A DNA stretch of 64,000 bases. Origin: Piscicola geometra (lineage: Eukaryota > Annelida > Clitellata > Hirudinida > Piscicolidae). This document shows, piece after piece, positions 1-8,945 of this stretch. How positions within the stretch are numbered: the stretch's first letter is position 1; every line of letters starts with the position of its first letter. The DNA is taken from assembly GCA_943735955.1 (NCBI GenBank), contig OX030961.1, positions 5,100,420 to 5,164,419 of the forward strand. Direction: 5' to 3'. The notes beneath the pieces were generated by a model. That model was not told where the DNA came from and did no database searches. It was given only the letters and a program-made list of their open reading frames with translations. Both the position numbers and the translations under genes were made by a program.

Positions 1-94
1 GTGGTGTTTAAGGGTGAAATAAATAAATAAATGAATAATAATCATAAAAAATAGAAATCGAAAAAAATAATTTAAATTGTGAATATGATAAATG

Positions 95-225
95 GAAAAT
101 AATAATAATGGGAAATAAAATAATAATGACAAATAAAATAATAATGACAAATAAAATAATAATGACAAATAAAATAATAATGAAAAATAAAATAATAATG
201 AAAAATAAAATAATAATAAAATAAA
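95..225. repeat. AT-rich tandem repeat, about 17 bp unit
   Basis: Units of the form AATAAAATAATAATGAC follow one another, with a few changed bases. They lie in what should be the next intron of the exchanger gene, since its last exon here ends at 260. The continuous reading frame over this stretch is a product of low complexity. Confidence 0.8.
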
Positions 226-259
226 TATAAATAATAATATTTAAAATGATGACGATCAC

Positions 260-2390
260 TTGTAATATGTTGACGATTTCACTGGCGATGATTTTGATCC
301 ACAAAACTGCCGCTATAAAACCCAGGAAGGCAAACACCTGTGACCAAAGATTATATAGTTCGTCTTAATTATTTTTAAACTAGAGCTGTTCCCCGATTAA
401 ATATTTTAATCGCCGTTAATCGTTCGATTAAACATTTTAATTTTGCGTTAATCGTATAAACGTTAAACGCAATGTTTTTTAGCATATTTAACATTAGTAT
501 AAAATAAATTTAAAAAGAGTTCATTTATAAAAGTAATCCACATTTGAAAGAAAAAAAAACCATAAAAGAGAGAAAATGCAATTTTCACACATCCCTTTTG
601 AGCCAGTTACTCGAGCAAACAAGTTTTTCAACATTAGCTGGATCTAAAGAAGCTCTTTTCTTGCTTGTGTCCTGTGTCCTGACAAGCTGAATAGACGTTC
701 AGATGGAACTGTACTTGCAGGACTTTCTTGCCAGTTTCACAAGAGCCAGATAGGTTACTTCGTGTTTTTGCCACCAAACAAGAGGACAACTCTCAAAGCC
801 TACTTCAGATTCTGTTCTATAACGTTTAATGATTGACTTTGTCATCATTGAGGTATCTTCATCTTCAGATTCTGAAGATACATATGTTGTTAGTCGCTTG
901 TTTGGTGAAGGCTGTATAGTTTTCCTATCTTCTAATAGGCCAACGGGTAGCCGAGTCGGCAATGACTCTCGGCTTGCCCAATAATGAAAGGTCCTAGGTT
1001 CAAGTGCAACCAATGCCCTAGTAACCCAAAGGCGCAAATGAAAAAATGCAGCCTAAGTGGCCTGAAAGCTCGTTCGGGTTATACGCCACTATAATAAGGC
1101 TCGTCAATATTATTATTATTATTTGATAAATTTAAATGCATTAAAATTCCAACGGCGTTAAAATGTTTAACTTAGATTAAAGCACAGCTCTAATTTAAAT
1201 AGCAATAAAAAATAAGCGAAAATATAATATAAGTGGCAGAAACTAACAGAATGGTAGAAGGGAGGGAAAGGAGTGGTGGTGATGATGACGATGATGGCGA
1301 GACATGCTCCAGTCAGGATGAAGATGCCGTAGACAGGAAAGACGCCACCAATCGAGCGCAAGGCGACTGTGGCATGGTTGCATCCAACCATTTATTCATT
1401 CAACCATCTATTCATCCATTCATCTATCCATCCAACCATTTATTCATTCAACCATCTATCCATCCATTCATCTATCCATCCAACCATTTATTCATTCAAC
1501 CATCTATCCATCCATTCATCTATCCATCCAACCATTTATTCATTCAACCATCTATCCATCCATTCATCTATCCATCCAACCATTTATTCATTCGACCATC
1601 TATCCATCCATTCATCTTCTGGTCTCCAACAGCGTCACCAATATCTTCAAACCGAGAGTAACCAAAAAGAATAGCCATTTAGAAGAATCTGTGCATTCGT
1701 CAAGCCGAATGCACAGATCCCATGCACCAGCACTCATGTAGCACCAGCACCAATACACCAACACCCATGCAACACCAGCACCCATGCAGCACCAGCACCA
1801 ATGCACCAGCACCCATGCAGCCCCAGCACCCATGCAGCACCAACCCCATGCAGCACCAGCACGACTGACACGAAGGACTGATGGCGAAGAGGGCGAAGAG
1901 ACTGCTGCAGATGCAGTGCAGTGCATTCGCCCACTTGTTCCAGTTGCTCAGAGGCCTCGTCACGTCGACCACAGGAATCGTCAGCTTGAACGCCAACGTC
2001 ACTGGCGCCTGTGTGGTCATGATGATGATGGAGGTGATAATGATGATGACGATGATAATGAGGGTGATGAATAAAGTGATGATGGTGATGATGATGATAA
2101 AGATGAGGATGTTGTCTTATACCAGCCTTAGCAACGGCGTAGATTCGTTGCCATGGAGATGACAAGCGCCATTCGACCACATCCACAGGCGACATCACGT
2201 GCACAAACCTCATCACTTCTGAACTCTCTTCGTGCTGTTGTTGCCATGCCTCTAAAAGAACTATGTTGTCTGTGTGCGTGTGTGTTTATGTGCGTGTGTG
2301 TGTTTATGTGCGTGTGTGTGTTTGTGTGTGTGTATCTGTTTATGTGTGTGTGTGACTGTGTGCCAGTGTGTGTATGTTGGTGTGTATGTG

Positions 2391-2429
<39 letters not shown>

Positions 2430-5400
2430 TTGTATGTGTGTGATTGTATGTGTGTGTGTATGTTGGTGTGTATGTGTGTGTGTATGTGTGAGATCATACC
2501 AATCTCGCTCGTGTGCGTGATTGCCTCAAGGTTGTCATGATGACCATCCTCATTGTGGCCCGGACACAGAAGGTCTGGAAATGGTGGAAAAGAAATAGTA
2601 AAGTGACAACAAAAATGATATTATTATTATTATTATTATTATACCTTCAACAACAATATAAAAAATATTATTTAATAAAAACAAAAATAACAATATTAAC
2701 CTTTTAATATTATACTTTCAACAACGGAAACAAATGAAGAAACATTTAAGCAATAATATCAATAATAATGATAAACTAAAAACTCACCATCCTCCTCCAA
2801 AGCGTTGTCGTTATTGGTCAAGAGTGCAGCATCATCATCATCATCATCAAGATTATCGTTAATACGTTTATTGTTTATTAAATTAGTATTAATTCTACTT
2901 ATGGCACCAACACTAGAGGCAGCGGTGGCATTGTTATTAGTATTATTACTAATGTTGTTGTTGTTGTTGTTGCTAGTGAAGATGTTGCCCAGGCCAGTGG
3001 AGAGAATGGTGATGAAGTTGTTGCTGTTGAGAAACTCCTGTCTCTCAGCTGAGAGGGCGTGGTCTGTGGTGGAGGAGGTGATGATGATTATGATTTTTGG
3101 GGTAGTGATGGTAATGATGGTTATTTTAGTGATGATTGAAGCTGTAATAAAGATGAGAGTACCAAATAATAATAAAATTTCACATGTGATTGTCAATTGA
3201 AAAACCTTTTATTTCTGATGATGATGAAGATGATGATGAAGATGATGAAGATGATGATGAAGATGATGATGAAGATGATGATGAAGATGATGAAGATGAT
3301 GATGAAGATGATGATGAAGATGATGATGAAGATGATGATGAAAATGATGATGAAGAATTGTTAAGAAGTGAAGAAAGTCGTTCAATAAGAACTAAGGCGA
3401 TAAACAATAATAGAAGTCATCATTGGTGCAAGACAAATCACAAATGTACGACGACACAGATGCTTTAGCTGGAAGTGGGAAAGAGATGAAGAACCTTGTT
3501 GAGCGAATGGACAATGCTATTCAGCCTATGCTACGCAAGGCCTATGGTACGCAAGGCCTATGGTACAGAGATGAGTGCCGAAAGGAACCAAACTGATGAC
3601 CAACAACAGTAACGGCATCAACACTGACACAAGGGTCGGATATACTGGTTAGCGTCAAAAGCTTCAAATACTTAGGTGCAGCAGTTGCCGCTGAGGCCGG
3701 TTCGAAGCAGAAATACTTGCCAGAATCGCCCAAACAAAAGCACTCTGGAAAGATGAAAGCCACTTGCTCAAAAAGCCGACTGGTGCGTGCGATTCTTGGA
3801 GATTATCAAAAGATTTGGAAAATAAAAGACAAGCGATGGAAATGAGGTGCTTCATACAGAGAAAATCACCAATGATGAAGTCCGAAGAAGAGTTACGAAT
3901 GCGAATTGAGCCCATGAAGACCTAGGGGCTCCAGTGGAGAGAAAGAAAGAACTGAGGTGCTCATTCCTCTCGCTCTTCTGGGCTGACCGAAACAATCCTT
4001 CAAGGCACCGTCCAGGGGGACGAAATAGAGGCAGACGAAGGAAAGATGAGAAGGCAGCGGAGTTGACGGGCCCAGAACTCAAAGACGGTTTGGGACTATC
4101 AAAAAAGAATGAACATTTGTTTGAAGTTTTATTTGTGGATCCTTAACGGTGCTCGAGAGTATGGGGGACTGTCTGCTACTGCCATACAACTGTGCAGTGT
4201 ACACCTCTGCAAACTACTGCAGAAGAGTGGGCGCATGCCTCTACACAGTGCTGGCGACGAACCTCTTGCGGCATTCAGCTTCATGCGCTGGTTCACCAGC
4301 CTGCCCAGCACCACCACCAAGACGTACACGAAGTAGGCCACCAGGAAGCCTGCGTGGAGGAAGAGGAGAAGAAGGAGGAGGAGGAGGAGGAGGAGAAGGA
4401 GGAGAAGGAGGAGGAGGAGGAGGAGAAGGAGGAGGAGGAGGAGGAGGAGGAGGAAGAGGAGGAGGAGGTGGTGTTGATGATGGTAGTGTGAGAGTGGAAT
4501 AAGGATGGTAGTGTGGAATAGTGGTAATGTGGAGTGGTGGTGGTAGTGGAATGGTTGTTGTGGTGTGGAATGATGGTGGTGAAATGGTAGTGGTAGTGTG
4601 AAAAGTGTAGTGATGGTGGTGGAATGGTGTTGTGTAAAGATGGTGGTGGTTTGGTGAAGAGATGTGTGATGGTGGTGGTGGTGTGTGGAGATGGTGTTGT
4701 GGAGTGGAGTAGGTGATATGGTATGAAGATGGTGATGATGATGACGTTGTTAGTAGTAGGCATTGTGTGACAACTGCAATCTTATTGCACGAAGAATTAA
4801 GAAGCCGAACTATAACTACATTACTGTTGCCGAACCGAGAGACTCAAAGAGGGTGACTCGGTGTTTGAAGCAGAGAACGAAGGTGGCAAAGACGGTCAGC
4901 ATGTAGAAGACGACGTCCCTGAGGAAGGGCCGCTGCATCGACGTGAAGGGCCTCACCAAAGCCACCACGCCCACCACAGTCGTCGTCAGGAACACGCCTG
5001 CGCCTATGTGCGTTTGTGTGGGTTGTTGTACGTGTGTGTTTGTGCGTCTCGGTTGATGTATGTCCGTGTGAGCTTTAGAATGTATTTTCATTTGTGTTAT
5101 GCTTAACTTTAAGTTTATTTTTATGTTTAGTTTATGTGAACGTGCGTATGTATGTGTGCCTCTTTCTTCTCCAACCCCGCCAATCAACCAACCACCTTCC
5201 CCCCCTTCTCCACCAACCAACCCTCTATCTCCTTCCCCACCAACCAACCCTCTACCCCCTTCCTCACCAACCAACCCTCTACCCCCTTCCCCACCAACCA
5301 ACCCTCTACCCCCTTCCCCACCAACCAACCAAGCAAAGCTCCCAGAACCAGCCCATTGTCTCCGGGCTTCGTGTTTCTGACTGCGGCAATGGCTGAAAAG

Positions 5401-6931
5401 ACGTCAGGAGCACCATTGCCGAAGGCTAGAATTGTTATGCCGTGTTGTTGTTAGTTGTTGTTGGTTGATTGGTGATGGTGTTGTTGTTAGTTGTTGTTGG
5501 TTGGTGATGGTGTTGTGTTAGTTGTTGTTGGTTGGTGATGGTGTTGTGTTTGTTGTTGTTGGTTGGTGATGGTGTTGTGTTTGTTGTTGTTGGTTGGTGA
5601 TGGTGTTGTTGTTAGTTGGTGATGGTGTTGTTGTTAGTTGGTGATGGTTTTGTTGTTAGTTGTTGTTGGTTGGTTGGTGATAGTGTTGTGTTAGTTGTGG
5701 TTGGTTGGTGATGGTGTTGTATTTGTTGTTGTTGGTTGGTGTAAATGTAGTTGTTTTGGTATGAATTTATGTAGTTGATATCGTAGTTGGTTGTGATTTT
5801 GTAGTGTGTTCAGTTGTTGATGAGGTTGTTGTGAACGATTTTTGATAGTTTCCTCAGTAGCAGTTGTTGTTGTTGTTTGAGAATCACATAGTTGTAGGAA
5901 GTGACGACCACCATTGTTGCAAGAGTGGGAGTGGTTTTGTAGTTTCGGAAAAGTGGTGATGTCCATTTTAAACAAATAAATTATAAATGGCGCTAAATTA
6001 TAAAACGTGCATAAAGCGGCATTAGTCACTAATGATTAGTGCAAAGAACTGGCAGAAATGCAGAATAAGTGCATGTGTCGCTTCAAGCGCGTGCAAAGGA
6101 TATAGCTATGTTGTCACTCATCCTCAGGACTCTGGCGATCACTATGAGCGATGGACAGAAGCTGGAAAAAATATATGAATTAAATAAATAGATATTGTAA
6201 AAAAAAATATTCTACATTTTGAATAATGATGTTTTAAAATTAAATAAATTAAATGTTTATTTAAATTTCGAATAATACCAATACACTAAAACACTACGTA
6301 TAAAGGGAACTTCTTGGCCTCTTATTATTACTTTCAAAAGCTTTCCAGTGAAACAAATTTAGATTTTTTAAAATTATTGAAATCTCGTTTTCCTCGTTTT
6401 TAGCATTGAAAACCAGAGCGTCTTATACATGGTGTTCAAAAGAATAAATAATATTTGAGTGTATTTAATTCATAGTGATGTATCCTATGGAGACACAAAA
6501 GCCTCACAAGTCTGATGCACTTGCTGCCAAAGCAATGAATAAGAAGACAAGCCATAACACCTGGTATTGTTGGAGAATATGTTTCAGACAATTTTAAAAT
6601 AATAAACTTGAATGAGTGCTGAAATATGAAAAAATATTAATATATAAACAAACATCTATTTAAAACATTTCTGCTTCATGATCTAATTATTACAACGTTA
6701 TCTTTCGTTTGTTTACGAAATAAATAAGTTAAATATTGTTGTTGAAAAAGAGAAATATTTGTTCAAATTTTCACCTACTAAGAAAAACACGCCCAGCGGA
6801 AAGAGTTTGCCAGCGAAATAGCAGTACAAGAGCACTGTGTACTCCACAAGCCCATCCTGCACATGACAGTCTAAGACTGCATGGACGAAATTGCATTGAA
6901 GGCTCGCGTTGAACTTGTGAACGTCTAAACA
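260..6931 (-). CDS. SLC8B1: NCLX-like mitochondrial Na+/Li+/Ca2+ exchanger, partial (ten exons)
   Basis: Membrane cation exchanger of the CaCA superfamily; vertebrate NCLX returns matrix Ca2+ to the cytosol in exchange for Na+ or Li+. Exons in coding order: 6931-6779 (Cys-rich ectodomain, [13 protein letters not shown]), 6560-6508 (membrane segment), 6161-6104 ([19 protein letters not shown]), 5441-5330 (alpha-1 repeat [16 protein letters not shown] with the ion-binding GNGAPD core), 5003-4836 ([19 protein letters not shown]), 4349-about 4263, 2218-2123 (MSPVDVVEW), 2008-1879 ([19 protein letters not shown]), 1366-1248 ([10 protein letters not shown]) and 337-260 ([12 protein letters not shown]). 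Each block matches NCLX order. Phases close at every junction except 2123/2008, where frame is not kept with plain GT-AG borders. The N-terminal exon and the alpha-2 repeat are not in view. The cytosolic loop after NQRMK is shorter than in vertebrates, so a small exon may be missed. Confidence 0.9.
373..1192 (-). mobile_element. hAT element remnant with decayed terminal repeats
   Basis: The left end TAGAGCTGTTCC...CGCCGTT is mirrored at the right end (reverse complement TTAGAGCTGTGC...CGCCGTT). The flanks TTTTAAAC and ATTTAAAT share six of eight bases, a possible worn 8-bp target duplication. Inside, on the minus strand at about 600-800, lie pieces of a hAT C-terminal dimerisation domain: [18 protein letters not shown], then in another frame [14 protein letters not shown] sequence and [10 protein letters not shown]. 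The coding part is broken by frameshifts. A SINE has landed inside it. It sits in the exchanger intron between the exons at 337 and 1248. Confidence 0.65.
944..1125 (+). mobile_element. tRNA-derived SINE
   Basis: A tRNA-like head has an A-box-like GGGTAGCCGAGTCGGCAA and a B-box-like GGTTCAAGTGC about 45 bp later. It is followed by an unrelated body and a short ATT tail (1108-1122). Sequence like the 3' body recurs in reverse orientation near 15.0 and 33.4 kb, which supports a dispersed family. It is too altered to be a working tRNA gene. Confidence 0.7.
1380..1617. repeat. Minisatellite, about 48 bp unit
   Basis: Five near-identical units built on CCAACCATTTATTCATTCAA and CCATCTATCCATCCATTCAT. 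It lies in the exchanger intron between the exons at 1366 and 1879. The long frames across it come from the unit length being a multiple of three. Confidence 0.9.
1725..1870. repeat. Degenerate GCACCAGCACCCATGCA tandem repeat
   Basis: Units of 12-17 bp on CAGCACCCATGCAGCACCA repeat to just before the exchanger exon ending at 1879. Its edge therefore touches the splice donor of that exon. No coding meaning is likely. Confidence 0.8.
2015..2110. repeat. ATG/GATG trinucleotide-rich tract
   Basis: Imperfect GATGATGAT and ATGATGGTG repeats occupy the short intron between the exchanger exons at 2008 and 2123. Confidence 0.75.
2268..2490. repeat. TG dinucleotide microsatellite with TTTATG interruptions
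   Basis: A TGTG tract carries regular interruptions such as GTTTATGTGCGTG. Intronic in the exchanger gene; no exon is visible here. Confidence 0.9.
2491..3477. repeat. Intronic stretch dominated by trinucleotide repeats
   Basis: Holds ATT repeats near 2615-2640, ATC/ATG-rich sequence at 2820-3130 and a clean GATGATGAA/GATGAA array at about 3217-3352. Frames of acidic or serine-rich character here are repeat artefacts. I see no exon with family similarity. Confidence 0.75.
3478..4110 (+). mobile_element. Degenerate LINE fragment (C-terminal end of reverse transcriptase ORF)
   Basis: Scattered over the three plus-strand frames are the usual blocks of the tail of a LINE ORF2: SFKYLGA at about 3656, an ARIAQT-type block near 3718, MEMRCF near 3838, [10 protein letters not shown] near 3870, and then [14 protein letters not shown] (about 4000-4045) followed by a tryptophan-free [14 protein letters not shown]. 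Many frameshifts and stops separate them, so it is an old dead copy. It lies in the exchanger intron between 2218 and 4263. Confidence 0.7.
4364..4770. repeat. GGA/GGAGAA tract followed by GGTGGTAGTG-rich sequence
   Basis: A purine tract at 4364-4470 starts just outside the exchanger exon whose acceptor is at 4350. It is followed by imperfect TGGTAGTGTGGAATG repeats to about 4770. Intronic. Confidence 0.85.
5160..5330. repeat. Minisatellite, about 31 bp unit, abutting an exon donor
   Basis: Four to five copies of a CCAACCAACCCTCTACCCCC-type unit run up to the donor of the exchanger exon that ends at 5330. Confidence 0.9.
5442..6103 (-). other. AT-AC (U12-type) intron in the exchanger gene
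   Basis: Reading the minus strand, the exon ending ...AACATAGCT is followed by ATATCCTTTGC, which fits the U12 donor consensus ATATCCTTT. The next exon starts GGCATAACAATT, directly after ...ACAACAACAC, so the intron ends in AC. Joining the two gives [12 protein letters not shown] in phase 0 with no residue gained or lost against the family pattern. No usable GT donor lies near the exon end. A branch-like CTAAC sits about 9-13 nt before the acceptor. Confidence 0.75.
5445..5755. repeat. GTTGTT/GTTAGTTGTTGTTGG minisatellite at the 3' end of the AT-AC intron
   Basis: About ten degenerate units mix GTTGTTGTTAGTTGTTG and GGTTGGTGATGGT. On the gene strand they read AAC and CTAAC repeats, so the branch-site-like CTAAC of the AT-AC intron occurs many times. 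Confidence 0.85.
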
Positions 6932-7600
6932 CTGGCATGTTTGAAGATTCAGTTCTTCGGATTAGAGATTGACTTTTCTAAAAATATTTTATAAATTAAA
7001 ATAAACCTACACAAGTATCATTGTTTATTTCCAAACTGTTAAGTACCATGTCTCAGAAATTTGTTTAAACTTTAAATGTTTCAACTCAATTATTTATTTA
7101 CAAGCTATATTTAATATAGTATACTATAACACTAAAATAAAATTATTTACAATTGAGATTTTAATTAATTATTGTTTAACTCATATCACTACCGGTCTAT
7201 AATCATTATAGTTACTATAATATAGTATAATGTGACTAAAAAGTCATGTGAACAGGGATATATACAGATCCAGAGAAAATGAGATTTAAGTTTTAATAGA
7301 CTAATTTATAGCACTTTCTTTCCTTTATTCAACAATTAATAACCACACAAAATGTGGCAATAAATATTTTAAATAAATAAACACTTAAAATATTGATAAT
7401 ATATATTTTTTTAGCTTATTCTACATGATCTAGATCTTTCCACTATAATAAAGTAATGCCGCCAAAAATTTTCTTTTCTGAAAAGATAGTCGAGGGGATC
7501 CAGGGAGACCGGGAAAAGATGACCTAGTTTAGTGGTTATTAAACTTGTTGAAGCGACGGACCACTTAGCAATTTATTATTGTGTTCACGGCCCAATATCT
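6932..7600. other. Non-coding AT-rich stretch
   Basis: Probably the next upstream intron of the exchanger gene. I see no exon. At about 7533-7600 there is a Charlie-like hAT terminal sequence (TAGTGGTTATTAAACTTG and GGACCACTTAG), with no partner end found. Confidence 0.5.
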
Positions 7601-7603
7601 TAA

Positions 7604-7662
7604 GTGATTGAATTTGAGGAAAGAGCGCTATAGAATTCTATTTGATTGATTGATTGATTGAT
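7604..7662 (+). mobile_element. LINE 3' tail fragment with GATT repeat
   Basis: GAATTTGAGGAAAGAGCGCTATAGAATTCT is followed by a TTGATTGATTGA tail. The reverse complement of the same block recurs at 16,826-16,890. This GCGCTATA-plus-tetranucleotide ending is typical of CR1/L2-type LINE or SINE tails. Confidence 0.6.
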
Positions 7663-7744
7663 TGACAAGATAGATATTGTCATAGGCACCGACTCCATGG
7701 GGCTTGGGGGAACTCGAGCTCTCCCAATATTTAGTAGCTCAGGC

Positions 7745-8937
7745 CAGTGTTGTTCCAGTTAACTGTAACTGTAACTGAGATGGTAAATTAACTGAAAAAT
7801 ATGATCCAGTTAACTGTAACTTTAACTGTAACTGTAATTCAATGCATAACTGTAACTGAAATAGAAACTGAAAAACAAGAATACTAACTGAAAAGTAACT
7901 AAAAAATATCTGCTTAAAAAATGGAAAGCGCTACAAGATAAAACATTGGCGGATGCACGTTTTTGAGCAATAATATGATTAATTTATTTTATTCTTCGAG
8001 TCCGATTATACAAATTTGTATGAAATTTTTAAGGTTAATAGCGGCAGAGAACAAGAAAATGCCGTATGGGCCTATTTTATTTACAAAGCCTCATACGACA
8101 AAAGCGAATGTCAGGTTTCAGAGAGGATGATAATGATAAGGAAAAAGTTACCAGCTAACAAACCGTAGTTGATAATTATTTACGTATTTACATTTTAAAA
8201 TATTATTTACCAAGTGATGAGCATAATTTATTAGCAATTTAAATTATTTCAATTAAACGGTCGTAAATATATGCAATTTCTATCATTTAGGTTCAGAGAA
8301 AATGATTTCTTTGATAAAAGAATATAACAATGTAGAAGAACTAATTCGTAAAGATCTTCAAACTGGACATCGCGTTGTCATTAGCATGGATTTCTGGACT
8401 AAGAAGGGTCTTACACTTTCATGTCTCGGGATCTCAGCACCCTTTTATAACCCATCAATGCGTCGTGCAATTCAGGTTCTGCTAAATGTTCATTCTGTGT
8501 CTCACCCAGATACAGGAGAGATGTTAGCACTTAGATTATTGAGTACTTTAGATTATTAGCTTCTTTTGCGCAAGACATTGTTTCAGCTCCCGCTTCATAA
8601 GCGTATGTAAAGAGGGTGTTTTCGGTGTATGGAGACCTAACTGCAGGGAAAAAAATCGCCTCAGCAAAAATCTGGAATCGAAGACATTTATGAAAACGAA
8701 CAGCATATATTATGAATAATATATTTAAATATCTTTTAAAAATTTGACTTTTAAACATTAATTTGGGCTGTATTAAAAATTAAAATTAATTTTTTTCATC
8801 TTGATATAACTCAAACTAGAATAGTAACTGAAAAATTAAAATTTGCATAACTGTAACTTGAATAGTAACTGAAAAATCAAATTTTTCATAACTGTAACTT
8901 GAACCTGAACTGAAAAATCCGAACTGGAAAATCACTG
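7745..8937 (+). mobile_element. Short hAT element, 1193 bp, with intact TIRs and 8-bp target duplication
   Basis: The left end CAGTGTTGTTCCAGTT pairs with the right end, whose reverse complement reads CAGTGATTTTCCAGTT. The 8 bases just outside are GCTCAGGC on both sides (7737-7744 and 8938-8945), the exact target-site duplication length of hAT elements. Both subterminal regions carry repeated TAACTGTAACTG/ACTGAAAAAT motifs (7757-7910 and 8815-8935), as expected for transposase binding sites. It is far shorter than an autonomous hAT and carries only the two ends of a transposase, so it is an internally deleted derivative. Confidence 0.92.
8302..8692 (+). pseudogene. Internally deleted hAT transposase (DFWT block joined to C-terminal dimerisation block)
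   Basis: From 8302, 85 codons carry the N-terminal catalytic-region block ISMDFWTKKGLTLSCLGI, common in hAT transposases of the BED/ZBED sort. The frame stops at 8557-8559. About 30 bp on, a second block in another frame reads QDIVSAPAS, stop, AYVKRVFSVYGDLTAGKK, which is the hAT C-terminal dimerisation domain with a nonsense codon in its SAPASSAYVERVFS motif. The several hundred residues that normally separate the two are gone. It cannot make a transposase. Confidence 0.8.
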
Positions 8938-8945
8938 GCTCAGGC

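Noticed and set aside
8..337. A 109-codon membrane-like protein on the minus strand
   Set aside because: Only the first 26 codons (337-260) are a real exchanger exon; the rest is AT-rich repeat read through after a clear donor.
1233..1674. Overlapping plus-strand frames rich in Ile/His/Pro
   Set aside because: Minisatellite translation; the true coding here is the minus-strand exchanger exon 1248-1366.
3180..3468. Poly-Asp/Glu or poly-Ser frame
   Set aside because: GATGATGAA repeat inside an intron of the exchanger gene, with no conserved neighbour.
4293..4763. Ser/Thr/His-rich minus-strand frame
   Set aside because: Runs through a GGA tract and GGTGGTAGTG repeats; only its last part, before 4349, overlaps a real exon and in another frame.
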